From: Pseudomonas sp. Irchel 3E20
Lineage (GTDB): Bacteria; Pseudomonadota; Gammaproteobacteria; Pseudomonadales; Pseudomonadaceae
DNA: 64,000 nt
Assembly (NCBI RefSeq): GCF_900187645.1
Contig: NZ_FYEE01000002.1
Location: 1-64,000 of the forward strand
Direction: 5' to 3'
Position numbers and translations under genes: made by a program. A model generated the notes under the pieces. It had not been told where the DNA came from and searched no databases. It saw nothing but the letters and a program-made list of their open reading frames with translations. Below, piece by piece: positions 17,991 through 26,453 of the stretch (the stretch's first letter is position 1; every line of letters starts with the position of its first letter).

Positions 17991-19099
17991 AGCAACGTTG
18001 GCCTGGACTGATCCGGGCTCCAGAGCCAGAAGGTGTAGCCGTAGTCGCCTTCCAGCTTGGGAAAAATCGCGCCATCACGGAAATACTGCCGCGAACCTTC
18101 ACGGGCGGGGCTGAACCACCAACCGGCGTGGGGGCACGGCTCGCCGCTGGCTTTGCGCGGCGGGTGCTGCGGCTCGCTACCCGGCGCGTCGGCCATGGCG
18201 TCGGGGTCGCTGTCTTCAAACTCGCCTTCGAGAAGTTCGACGAAGTACCACTTGCAGGGGCGTTCGGTGAAGGCTTTATCCATTATTTCGTGGCGGGCCG
18301 GATGTTCAATGTTAGGGAACACACTGGCGTATTTACGTTGCCGAGCAAAGTTCAATAACCCGATATCATCGCCCCACAGGCCCGCTCGCCCAACTGCGTT
18401 CAAGGCGTCCAACCCGATGTCGTTGAATGTTTGGCACTCTTCAAGAGACTGCCACATCCCCTCACCGCCTCCGGTCCAACCGAACTGCAAAGCACCATGA
18501 GGATCATCCTGCGGGAGGTACACGCCAGTGCGAATCGGTACTCTTCCCGTCTCACCTTCAATATCCAGATGAACTTTGAACTTTGGTAATTGAGGGAAGT
18601 GCTGTTTGCAGTCTTTCCAGACATACCAGAAGGTGATGTCATCCCAATCGCGGCACATAACCTCATCAATTTTGAAACCATAGGAAAACACCTCGTTGGC
18701 CCGTTCGCGAAACGCTTTCTCCTGTTCTGCAGTGGCCCATTGCATTGAAAACTCGCCCAGCATATGGGCGCATTGATTGGTTCCCGTGATGCCGTAGCAC
18801 TGGTCGGCGCGCTTGGCCATATCCCACATGGTGTTTTCCCTGTACTCGATCAAGGCTGGAAACCCGCCGGTGCTCCAGTTGGCTGCGGTATCGCGCACGC
18901 CCCAGCGTTCGCTGACCATCAGGGGGTCGAGAATCGAACGGCGTTCCAAAAGCATCTCGGCCATGACGATCAACTCGTCGATCTTCGGCAACAACGCGTC
19001 CAGGTAACTTTGCGACGAGTAGTAATAGAGCATCGCCGCTTGGCGTTTTTGCCACAGGGACAGGTGATAAGTCGGGGTCATCGGATAAAGAACGTTCAT
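17987..19099 (-). CDS. Probable immunity protein, copy 1 (Imm71/Imm72-like)
   Basis: This 370 aa cytoplasmic protein has no signal peptide. The N-terminal ~145 residues are helical, and the C-terminus carries CPHAGWWFSPAREGSR and KLEGDYGYTFWLWSPDQ, a pattern recalled from immunity proteins of polymorphic toxins (Imm71/72 type). It is a tandem paralogue of the gene at 19155-20264. Residues 1-145 and 277-369 are almost identical, while 146-276 differ strongly. It sits downstream of the toxin-like gene on the same strand. The immunity role is inferred from context and motif memory, not proven. Confidence 0.65.
   Translation of the reverse strand: MNVLYPMTPTYHLSLWQKRQAAMLYYYSSQSYLDALLPKIDELIVMAEMLLERRSILDPLMVSERWGVRDTAANWSTGGFPALIEYRENTMWDMAKRADQCYGITGTNQCAHMLGEFSMQWATAEQEKAFRERANEVFSYGFKIDEVMCRDWDDITFWYVWKDCKQHFPQLPKFKVHLDIEGETGRVPIRTGVYLPQDDPHGALQFGWTGGGEGMWQSLEECQTFNDIGLDALNAVGRAGLWGDDIGLLNFARQRKYASVFPNIEHPARHEIMDKAFTERPCKWYFVELLEGEFEDSDPDAMADAPGSEPQHPPRKASGEPCPHAGWWFSPAREGSRQYFRDGAIFPKLEGDYGYTFWLWSPDQSRPTLL
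17999..18271 (-). repeat. Direct repeat A1 (3' part of immunity copy 1)
   Basis: Encodes the last ~92 residues of copy 1 and is nearly base-identical to 19162-19436 in copy 2, with only scattered substitutions. Confidence 0.85.
18665..19099 (-). repeat. Direct repeat B1 (5' part of immunity copy 1)
   Basis: Encodes residues 1-145 of copy 1 and is nearly base-identical to 19830-20264. Between the two conserved blocks the paralogues diverge in both DNA and protein. Confidence 0.85.
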
Positions 19100-19116
19100 G
19101 TTGTGTGCCCGGGCAG

Positions 19117-19146
19117 TGCAGACCAGGCGGGTTCACCTGGCCTGCA
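19117..19146 (-). other. Hairpin between the two immunity genes
   Basis: An 11-bp stem TGCAGACCAGG / CCTGGCCTGCA with one mismatch and an 8-base loop lies in the 55-base gap between copy 2 and copy 1. It could act as a transcript-processing or attenuation hairpin; it has no T-run. Confidence 0.4.
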
Positions 19147-19154
19147 TTTAACGA

Positions 19155-20264
19155 TCAAAGTGTTGGCCTGGACTGATCCGGGCTCCAGAGCCAGAAGGTG
19201 TAGCCGTAGTCGCCTTCCAGCTTGGGAAAAATCGCCCCATCGCGAAAATACTGCCGCGAACCTTCACGGGCGGGGCTGAACCACCAACCGGCGTGGGGGC
19301 AAGGCTCACCGCTGGCTTTGCGCGGCGGGTGCTGCGGCTCGCTGCCCGGCGCGTCGGCCATGGCGTCGGGGTCGCTGTCTTCAAACTCGCCTTCGAGAAG
19401 TTCGACGAAGTACCACTTGCAGGGGCGTTCGGTGAAAGAGTGAACTTGTACTCGGGTACGAGCGTAGAAGTACGACTCTTTAAAGACGCCTTTATAGGGC
19501 GATTGCTCAATGAACCTTGCAAGTCCGTTTTCATCGCCCCATAAGCCTGCGCGTCCCAAGGTTTTCAAGGCGTCCAGGCCTATATCATTGAATGTTTTGC
19601 ATTCTTCCAGCGTTTTCCACATACCTTCACCGCCTCCGGTCCAGGCAAATTGCAGGGCACCGAGAGGATCATCCTGAGAGACATAGACACCGGTACGTGG
19701 CGGAACTTCCCCGGTTTCACCTTCAATATCCATATGCACTTTAAATTTCGGCAAGCGCGCAAAGTGCCCTTTAACTTGCTGCCAAATAACCCAAAAAATC
19801 ACATCGTTCCAGCCCCGTTCCATGACACCGTCAATCTTAAAACCGTAGGAAAACACCTCGTTGGCCCGCTCGCGAAAAGCTTTCTCCTGTTCTGCAGTGG
19901 CCCATTGCATTGAAAACTCACCCAGCATATGGGCGCATTGATTGGTTCCCGTGATGCCGTAGCACTGGTCGGCGCGCTTGGCCATATCCCACATGGTGTT
20001 TTCCCTGTACTCGATCAAGGCTGGAAAACCGCCGGTGCTCCAGTTGGCTGCCGTATCGCGTACACCCCAACGTTCGCTGACCATCAGGGGGTCGAGAATC
20101 GAACGGCGCTCTAAAAGCATCTCGGCCATGACGATCAACTCGTCGATCTTGGGCAACAAAGCGTCCAGGTAACTTTGTGACGAGTAGTAATAGAGCATCG
20201 CCGCTTGGCGTTTTTGCCAAAGAGACAGGTGATAAGTCGGGGTCATCGGATAAAGCGGATTCAT
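19155..20264 (-). CDS. Probable immunity protein, copy 2 (Imm71/Imm72-like)
   Basis: This 369 aa protein begins MNPLYPMTPTYHL. Its start overlaps the stop of the upstream toxin-like gene in an ATGA tetranucleotide (20261-20264), so translation is coupled and this is the best candidate for the cognate immunity protein. The N-terminal 145 and C-terminal 92 residues match copy 1, and the central ~130 residues (GVMERGWNDVIFW to RVQVHS) are private to this copy. The central part may set toxin specificity (inference). Confidence 0.68.
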   Translation of the reverse strand: MNPLYPMTPTYHLSLWQKRQAAMLYYYSSQSYLDALLPKIDELIVMAEMLLERRSILDPLMVSERWGVRDTAANWSTGGFPALIEYRENTMWDMAKRADQCYGITGTNQCAHMLGEFSMQWATAEQEKAFRERANEVFSYGFKIDGVMERGWNDVIFWVIWQQVKGHFARLPKFKVHMDIEGETGEVPPRTGVYVSQDDPLGALQFAWTGGGEGMWKTLEECKTFNDIGLDALKTLGRAGLWGDENGLARFIEQSPYKGVFKESYFYARTRVQVHSFTERPCKWYFVELLEGEFEDSDPDAMADAPGSEPQHPPRKASGEPCPHAGWWFSPAREGSRQYFRDGAIFPKLEGDYGYTFWLWSPDQSRPTL

Positions 20265-21883
20265 TTTTTAAACTCCGTTACTTGGCCGGGCAAGTTGGGC
20301 AGGCCGAGGCGCACATTGCTGAGTTGGGTATCAAAGTCGGTCATGCCCCAGGCGGTATCAAAGGGGCCGCTGATGGCGGGGTGATTGATTTTTTCGCGCA
20401 GGCACTCATAGAACTCCTGTTCTTCTGGCGACATGTTCTTGTAACGCTCGTAGTTCATGTCCGGGGCAGGCTCCATGCGACCGGTCTGGCGATCCACGCG
20501 GTAGTAGGTCAGGGTGTCGAAGGCTTCAGCGGTGCTTTCGCCGGCGCTATTACGGATGAACTTGGAATCGAACTTGATTTGCTCCCAGCCGCCCTCTAGA
20601 TAGCGATCCGGCAAACCAGCCTTGGGCGCTTTGACCTGGGACGCAGCGGGGCCTTTCCAGACCTTGAGGGTTTCCCCGGCCTTGAGTTCGTACACCACGA
20701 ACTGGCCGTTGACGTTCCAGTCCGGCCACACGGCCAGGTACTTGCGCCAGGCAGACTTGGGGTTGGCTGAGTCCATGATTTGCTTGAACACGGCTTCCGT
20801 GACCCAGTCCTGGGCGCTGGCAACACTGCCGGGGCCTATGATGCGGTAAAGGCGTAGGGGGCCGACCAGTTCAACTGCCTCCAATCCCTTTGCGAAGGTT
20901 CTGATCTGCTTATCATCGAGGTACGGAAAGCCTTGCTCAGCTTTCTCCTTGACCTTTGCTCTCTCTTTAGACGCCTTCAGCGGCTTAAACACCCCCGGTT
21001 TTCCCCGACTCAACCACCCCGGCAACGGCTTCGCATCCCGCATCAATTTCACCGCCCGCGCCTCGGGCAATCCGCCGTGAAAGTGCACATTCACCGTGTT
21101 CAAGATCGCCCGATGCTGCATCAGGTCTTCCATTTCCAGCCGGCGGATCACGATGTCGAGGGCGTCGCGTATCGGTTGTAGCGCTTTGCCGATATGGGCA
21201 TTGGCCTGTAGGCGCACGGCCTTGACCATGTTCAGGGTTTGCTCGGCCTTGGCGGCGGCCCCGGGGACGTATTTGACTTTGCCCAGCAAAGTGTTGAGCA
21301 GGGCAATGCCCCGGTCGAAGGCGTGCAGTAACCTCAAGACGTCTATTTGGTTGCGCACCTTTTTGATGGCGTCGGCCAGTGTCTGGAACACCTGGCCCCA
21401 TTTCATGCCACGCCAATACTTCACCACTTCCTTTTTACGCAGCAGGGTGATGACCCAGGTCATCGCCTCGTCCACGGCCTGCTCCACGGCATGGCCACCG
21501 GAGCGGCGGATAAACAGGAAGAAGATTTTCAGCACGCCCTTGACCAGGGAACCGAGCACCGGGAACAGGCCGATCAGGGTCAGGCACAGGCCGACCCAGG
21601 CCCAGGTGTTGCTGTGGTCTTTTTGCAGTTCGCGGCAGTTGGCGACCAAATCGCGCATGTCGCAGACCTGGTCCACCAAGGGCACCATGGAGACCGCCGC
21701 GTCGAAGGCGATTTGCCCGGTGCTGCGGTCTTGGTTGAAGTCCCCCTGGATCGCCTCCCACACCCAAAGGGCGGTATCGACACTGGCGTCGAAGAGTTTT
21801 TCCGGGGCGCCGGTGATGTACGCCAGGGCGACGCGCATGTTGTCGGCGGGGACAGCGGTTTCTGGGGGAGAGGATGGCGGCAT
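20261..21883 (-). CDS. Polymorphic-toxin-like effector with novel C-terminal domain
   Basis: This 540 aa protein starts at ATG 21883 (a GTG at 21892 would add three residues). Residues about 25-130 match the pre-toxin region seen in type VI-type effectors: FNQDRSTGQIAFDAAVSMVPLVDQVCDMRDLVANC and a hydrophobic LIGLFPVLGSLVKG. A helical middle (about 150-330) is followed by a C-terminal domain of about 200 residues containing LYRIIGPGS, AWRKYLAVWPDW, QFVVYELKAGE and YLEGGWEQIKF, which looks like a toxin domain. An ADP-ribosyltransferase-like fold is possible but unproven. No PAAR, Rhs or VgrG part is present. Two immunity-like genes follow directly. Confidence 0.65.
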   Translation of the reverse strand: MPPSSPPETAVPADNMRVALAYITGAPEKLFDASVDTALWVWEAIQGDFNQDRSTGQIAFDAAVSMVPLVDQVCDMRDLVANCRELQKDHSNTWAWVGLCLTLIGLFPVLGSLVKGVLKIFFLFIRRSGGHAVEQAVDEAMTWVITLLRKKEVVKYWRGMKWGQVFQTLADAIKKVRNQIDVLRLLHAFDRGIALLNTLLGKVKYVPGAAAKAEQTLNMVKAVRLQANAHIGKALQPIRDALDIVIRRLEMEDLMQHRAILNTVNVHFHGGLPEARAVKLMRDAKPLPGWLSRGKPGVFKPLKASKERAKVKEKAEQGFPYLDDKQIRTFAKGLEAVELVGPLRLYRIIGPGSVASAQDWVTEAVFKQIMDSANPKSAWRKYLAVWPDWNVNGQFVVYELKAGETLKVWKGPAASQVKAPKAGLPDRYLEGGWEQIKFDSKFIRNSAGESTAEAFDTLTYYRVDRQTGRMEPAPDMNYERYKNMSPEEQEFYECLREKINHPAISGPFDTAWGMTDFDTQLSNVRLGLPNLPGQVTEFKK

Positions 21884-22080
21884 GGCACGCACTCGCGCAG
21901 GACAAAACGCGATGCTAGCGAGGCAATTTATTGCGCGAAATCAGACCAAACGGACGCGATTGGTGGGAATCGGCCTACGACAATTCGTAACCCTGGCCGT
22001 GCCCGCGCAAACGGGCCCTTATGCGCTGAGCACGCTTGCGAAAGCACGCCGGGCCCTTTCCCACCGGGGCAAAGCCCTGC

Positions 22081-24648
22081 TTAGAAAAACCGCGTCACGC
22101 TGACCTTGGCGTTGCGCCCCAGGCTGGCGGCGTTCTCGCCGCTCAGGGGTGGGCGGTAGTCGCGGTTGAACATGTTGTCGAGGGTGAAGTGGACTTCGGT
22201 GCCCTTGAGGTACGCCTGCTGCGGTTTCCAGTGGGCGAAGAGGCCGTGCACGTTGTAGCGCTTGTTTTCGTAGTGGCGCCAGTAGAAGTCACCGATATCG
22301 CTGGCCGGGCCGCTGGCGTAGGAGTCATAGGGGGTGCGGTCGGTTTGGCGTACCCATTGGCCCTGCCAGCCGACTTGCGCGTCCCACGACGGGATCTTCA
22401 CCCCCAGGCTCGCCACCCATTTGCGCGGTGGAATGTCCCGCGCCCACACGTTCGGGCCCCAGGGGTTGGTGTAGGCGCCCTGGTGCTTGCCGGTGATCCA
22501 CGAATACGACAGCGTGCCGAACAGGTAGGTCGAGTCGTAGAAGCTCTCGAACTCGAAGCCCTTGATGGTCACGTCACCGATGTTGCGGTACACCGGCATC
22601 GTTTCCACGCCCGGGCAGCCGCCATCGCCGATGCTCAGGCCGTTTTCCAGCTGCGCCGCGCAGGCGACGCCGGTGGCCTTGAGGATTTCGTCCTTGATGG
22701 TGTTGTGGAACACCGTGGTGCGCAGTTGCACGCTGTCGCTGTCGGTCAGCAGCCTGTCGTAGTTGTGGATAGTGCCGGCGCGCAGGGCGGTGATGCGCTC
22801 GGGGTCGAGGTGGCGGCTGGTGGCCGAGCGGCTGCTGCCGGCGGCCTGCACTTCGTATTGCTCGTCGATCACCGGGGCGCGCCAGGTTTTGCTGTAGTCG
22901 GCGAACAGGGCCAGGTTCGGCGTGGCCTTCCAGAAGGCCGAGAGGCGCGGCGACCAACCGGTGTAGGTCTTGTTGCCGTAGTCGTGGCCGTCTTTGGGGT
23001 TGGGGCTGTTGTAGAACGGCGCGTCGTTGCGCTCGCCCCGGTTGCGCACGTGGTCGTAGCGCAGTGATGGGGTCAGGGTGAAGTCACCCAAGGTCACGGC
23101 GTCCTGGATATAGAAGGCGTTGTTGTCCACTTTGCCGTGGGGCATGAAGCCCGGTTGGTAGTGGCCGTAGTTGTACTTGGCGGTGCCGTAGGTGTTGCCC
23201 GGCATCCACATGTCCACTTCGCGCTCGTGCTTGCGGATCTGCACGCCGGTGGTCAGGGCATGTTCCAGGGGGCCAGTGGCGAACAGTGCGACGTTGCTGA
23301 TTTCGACGAGGCGGTCTTCGTAGCCCACGGTGATTTCACGCCCGCCCGTGACCGGTTGGAAGTAGGCGTTGGGGCCGCGTTTGTCGTGCTGGTCGGTGGT
23401 GGAGTCCGAGTAGCTGACCTTGAGGTCGATCAGCGGGTTGTCCAGCGGTTGGTAGTGGTACTTGGCTACCCAGGTGGTGTCCACGGTGTTGCGCTGGGCC
23501 AGGTAGTAACTCAGGGCACCTTCGTAGCCCAAGCGGTCTATCAGGCGTTGGCTGGGCGGTGCTGGGTAACTTTTGGCCGAGAAGGGCGCCCAGATGTCGC
23601 TGTCCGAACGCGAGTAGCTGAACCCCAGGCTGTGCTCGTCGGTGACCTGCATGTTGAGCTTGTACAGCACCCCTTCCAGGTCCTGGGCGGTGTTGGGCTG
23701 GCGCTTGGGGTTGATCGGGTATTCGTGTTGCGGGTCGGGCTGGGCGCTGGCCAGTTTCATGTCGTCGCCGTCGCGCTTGGTCCAGTAGGCCAGGGCGTCG
23801 AAGCGGCCGTCATCGCTGCGCCCGAACACCGCCGAGGTGTAGGCCTGCTGGTGGTCGTTGCTGCTGTAGCCGTACTTGACCATGGCGCCGCTGTTGCGGC
23901 CCTCTTGCAGCAGGTCGGGGGCGTCCTTGGTTTCCATGTGCACGGTGCCGCCGAAGCCGCCGTTGCCGGTCAGGGGCGAGTGCGGGCCTTTTTCCACTTC
24001 GATGCGGCGGATCAGCTCCGGTTCGATGAAGATTGCGCCTTGCTGGTAGCGCTCAAAGCCACTTTTGGTCGCGCCGTCTACGGTCATCGGCACGTCTTCG
24101 GCGTCGCCCAGGCCCCAGATGTTGATGGTTTGCCCGCCGGGTTTGAGCGAGCCGCCCAGGGTCACGCCGGGCAGGGTGGCGATCAGGCTGGGGATGTTGT
24201 TGGCCTGGTGGCGGTCCATTTCCGCCTGGTTCAGGGTCGAGCGCCCGACGGTGGCGGCATTCACTTGCTGGCCGTCGCCGATCACGCTCAGGGCGCCGAG
24301 CTTGATGCTCTCGCTGCTGGTGGTGCCGGTTTCGTTGGGGCGCACCACGTACGTTTGGCCGACCATGACGAGGCTGAAGTCGCTGCCCTGGAGCAAGCGG
24401 CGGATGGCGTCCTGGGGGCTCAGGTCACCCTCCAGCGCCGGAGCCTGGGCGTTGCGCAGCAAGGCTTCGTCGAACAACAGCTGGATGCGCGCCTGCTTGG
24501 CCACTTGGCTGAGCGAGGCGGCCAGCGGTTGGGCCGGCAGGTGCAGGTTGATCGACTCGGCCTGGGCTTGCAGGCTGAACGCCAGGCAGGTGGCGAGCAC
24601 GGTTGGGCGCAGGCAGAGGCGCTGGAAATGATCTGGCACGCGAAACAT
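22081..24648 (-). CDS. hasR: TonB-dependent haem/hemophore receptor with STN domain (HasR-like)
   Basis: This is an 855 aa outer-membrane receptor. Order: signal peptide (about 30 residues ending LQAQA), STN signalling domain (about 31-105, INLHLPAQPLAASLSQVA), TonB plug (about 120-250, with VEKGPHSPLTGNGGFGG), then a 22-strand barrel ending with the C-terminal aromatic VTRFF. Start at 24648 follows a GGGGGG ribosome site. The sequence strongly recalls Pseudomonas HasR. The sigma factor and FecR genes upstream form the matching surface-signalling pair. The hemophore gene hasA and its secretion genes, normally downstream, are absent here. Confidence 0.8.
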   Translation of the reverse strand: MFRVPDHFQRLCLRPTVLATCLAFSLQAQAESINLHLPAQPLAASLSQVAKQARIQLLFDEALLRNAQAPALEGDLSPQDAIRRLLQGSDFSLVMVGQTYVVRPNETGTTSSESIKLGALSVIGDGQQVNAATVGRSTLNQAEMDRHQANNIPSLIATLPGVTLGGSLKPGGQTINIWGLGDAEDVPMTVDGATKSGFERYQQGAIFIEPELIRRIEVEKGPHSPLTGNGGFGGTVHMETKDAPDLLQEGRNSGAMVKYGYSSNDHQQAYTSAVFGRSDDGRFDALAYWTKRDGDDMKLASAQPDPQHEYPINPKRQPNTAQDLEGVLYKLNMQVTDEHSLGFSYSRSDSDIWAPFSAKSYPAPPSQRLIDRLGYEGALSYYLAQRNTVDTTWVAKYHYQPLDNPLIDLKVSYSDSTTDQHDKRGPNAYFQPVTGGREITVGYEDRLVEISNVALFATGPLEHALTTGVQIRKHEREVDMWMPGNTYGTAKYNYGHYQPGFMPHGKVDNNAFYIQDAVTLGDFTLTPSLRYDHVRNRGERNDAPFYNSPNPKDGHDYGNKTYTGWSPRLSAFWKATPNLALFADYSKTWRAPVIDEQYEVQAAGSSRSATSRHLDPERITALRAGTIHNYDRLLTDSDSVQLRTTVFHNTIKDEILKATGVACAAQLENGLSIGDGGCPGVETMPVYRNIGDVTIKGFEFESFYDSTYLFGTLSYSWITGKHQGAYTNPWGPNVWARDIPPRKWVASLGVKIPSWDAQVGWQGQWVRQTDRTPYDSYASGPASDIGDFYWRHYENKRYNVHGLFAHWKPQQAYLKGTEVHFTLDNMFNRDYRPPLSGENAASLGRNAKVSVTRFF

Positions 24649-24740
24649 TAAATCCCCCCGGTGTGGCCAAAACGGCCAAAAAGGCCTGCGCACAGCACGC
24701 AGACGGGAGGAAGACGGGGCAGGCGAAGAAACCCTCACAT

Positions 24741-24761
24741 GCGAATGCAAAATATTCTCAT
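24741..24761 (-). promoter_or_regulatory. Candidate Fur box / receptor promoter
   Basis: On the minus strand the site reads ATGAGAATATTTTGCATTCGC, with inverted halves GAATATT...and GCATTC, similar to the Fur consensus. It lies about 95 bases upstream of the receptor start, in the fecR-receptor gap. Confidence 0.45.
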
Positions 24762-24767
24762 AAGGGC

Positions 24768-25733
24768 TTATTGGCGCGCCTCGATGCGCAGGCGACCGCC
24801 GCCCAGGGCCACGGTGTTCACCGGGATCAGCGCCGGCAGGGCCATCAGCAGGGCGTCGGGGTTCTTGACGTCGAGGTTGCCGGACACCTTGTAGCGCCCC
24901 AGCGCAGCATCGGCCAACTCCACCGGCACGGCGCGGTAGAGGTTCAACTCATCCACCAGGCTGGCCAGTTCGCGGTTGCGAAAGGCCAGGTGGCCGCTGC
25001 GCCAGTCCGCCACCTGCTCGGGGGCCAGGTTGTGCTGGCTCAGGGTGGCGGTGGCCAGGTCGTAGCGGGCCTGTTGCCCGGCGCTCAGCAGGGTGGGTTC
25101 GGCGCTTTTGGAGGCGGGGGTGAATGCCACCTGCCCGTGGGCGACGCTGACCACCAATTGCTGCTGGCCGCGGCGCACGTCGAACCCGGTGCCGACCACC
25201 CGCACACGGGCCTCGCCCGAGTGCACCCACAGCGGCCGCTCCTTGTCGGCGGCCACTTCCAGATACACCTGGCCTTGCTCCAGGTAAACGTTGCGCTGCT
25301 GGGCGCTGAACTCGATGTGCAGGCGTGTGTTGGCGTTGACGAACAAGGTGCTGCCATCGGGCAATTCGAAGGTACGCGGGCCGCTCGCCTGGGCGGCGAT
25401 CTGCTGCTGGTACAGGGCCAGCGGCGCGCCGAGGTTGAAGGCCAGTAGGCCACACACCAGCACCGCCGCCACCGCCAGCGCGGGGCGCCAGGGCAGGGGG
25501 TTGCGCGCCGTTAGCGGGCGCGGTTTGGCCTGTTGCTGGAGCTCGGCCAGGTCGACCCACAGTTGCTCGAACTCATGGTAGGCGCGGGCGTGGGCTGGCT
25601 CGTCGAGCCACCTGGCAAAGGCTTTGCGCGTGGCGCGGTCGGGGGCATTGCGGTTGCGCGCGAACCAATGGGCTGCCTGGGCATCGACGCTGTCGGCGTC
25701 GAGGGCGTTTTCTAGGCCGCGAAGGCGGGTCAT
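24768..25733 (-). CDS. hasS: FecR-family anti-sigma/sigma-regulator protein (HasS-like)
   Basis: This 321 aa inner-membrane regulator has a cytoplasmic DUF4880 region (about 15-60, AQAAHWFARNRNAPDRATRKAFARWL), one transmembrane helix (about 87-105, PALAVAAVLVCGLLAFNL) and a periplasmic FecR domain (FELPDGSTLFVNANTRLHIEF, VVGTGFDVRRGQQQL). It receives the signal from the receptor STN domain and controls the ECF sigma factor. ATGA overlap (25730-25733) with the sigma gene. Start fixed at MTRLRGLEN by this overlap. Confidence 0.87.
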   Translation of the reverse strand: MTRLRGLENALDADSVDAQAAHWFARNRNAPDRATRKAFARWLDEPAHARAYHEFEQLWVDLAELQQQAKPRPLTARNPLPWRPALAVAAVLVCGLLAFNLGAPLALYQQQIAAQASGPRTFELPDGSTLFVNANTRLHIEFSAQQRNVYLEQGQVYLEVAADKERPLWVHSGEARVRVVGTGFDVRRGQQQLVVSVAHGQVAFTPASKSAEPTLLSAGQQARYDLATATLSQHNLAPEQVADWRSGHLAFRNRELASLVDELNLYRAVPVELADAALGRYKVSGNLDVKNPDALLMALPALIPVNTVALGGGRLRIEARQ

Positions 25734-26266
25734 TCTGGCTGCTCCTTGCCATGTTCCGGTTGTAGGCGCTGTTTGCAGTGCAACAGGGCAAAGGCGATGT
25801 GCTTTTCCACCATGCTGACGGAAATGCCCATGCGCGCGGCGATCTGTGCCTGGCTCAAGCCCTCGAAGCGATGCAGCATAAGGGCTTCGCGGCGCCGCGG
25901 CGAGAGTTCGGCAAGTACCGCCTTGAGCTGTTCGAGCCGTTGCAGGCGTTGGGTCGCGGCCATGGGGTCGGTGCTCTCGTCCGCCAGGGGTTGTGCATCC
26001 GCCGGGGCTTGGCCGTGCACCAAGTGGCGCACCTTCTGCCGGCGCCAATGGTCGCGCAGCAGGTTGCGCGCCATCTGGAACAAAAAGGCCCGGGGCTGCT
26101 CGACCTTGGCCCGGTCGCGGTAGTCGAGCCATTGGGCGAACACGTCCTGGGTCATGTCCGCCGCGTCATTGGCGTTGTCGGTGCGCTTGCGCAGGAAATG
26201 CAGGATGTCGGCATAAAACCCGCGAAAGGACTCGGCCGACAGCGGGTCGGGTTTGAAGCCAGACAT
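25730..26266 (-). CDS. hasI: ECF sigma factor, FecI/HasI-like
   Basis: This 178 aa RNA polymerase sigma-70 factor of the iron-starvation group has region 2 at about 15-80 (ADMTQDVFAQWLDYRD, PRAFLFQMARNLLRDHWRRQ) and region 4 at about 115-165 (LSPRRREALMLHRFEGLSQAQIAARMGISVSMVEKHI). It would direct transcription of the HasR-type receptor when its ligand is bound. It is the first gene of the sigma-fecR pair, with a candidate Fur box upstream. Start at MSGFKPDPLSAE. Confidence 0.88.
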   Translation of the reverse strand: MSGFKPDPLSAESFRGFYADILHFLRKRTDNANDAADMTQDVFAQWLDYRDRAKVEQPRAFLFQMARNLLRDHWRRQKVRHLVHGQAPADAQPLADESTDPMAATQRLQRLEQLKAVLAELSPRRREALMLHRFEGLSQAQIAARMGISVSMVEKHIAFALLHCKQRLQPEHGKEQPE

Positions 26267-26309
26267 GGATATCCTTCTTGACCAGGCACGGAGGGCGGAA
26301 AAGTCGCGA

Positions 26310-26330
26310 ATGATATCGAGAATTATTGCT
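26310..26330 (-). promoter_or_regulatory. Candidate Fur box upstream of the sigma gene
   Basis: ATGATATCGAGAATTATTGCT (plus strand) contains GATATCGAGAATTATTGC, a fair match to the 19-bp Fur consensus, about 45-65 bases upstream of the sigma-factor start. Confidence 0.42.
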
Positions 26331-26453
26331 ATTTGCCTATAGGTAAATTCGCTGGGCGGTGAGGGTGCCTGAGAATTTTTGGCAGCAGGCCTATTGTGGA
26401 AGGGAGGCTGACCCCGCCCCCCACACACATACCCTGCGCGTTCAGCCCCGCGC

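Noticed and set aside
17987..21883. Prophage or integrative element carrying the toxin-immunity genes
   Set aside because: No integrase, attachment repeats, tRNA junction or phage structural gene is seen on either side; the only direct repeats are the paralogous immunity genes themselves.
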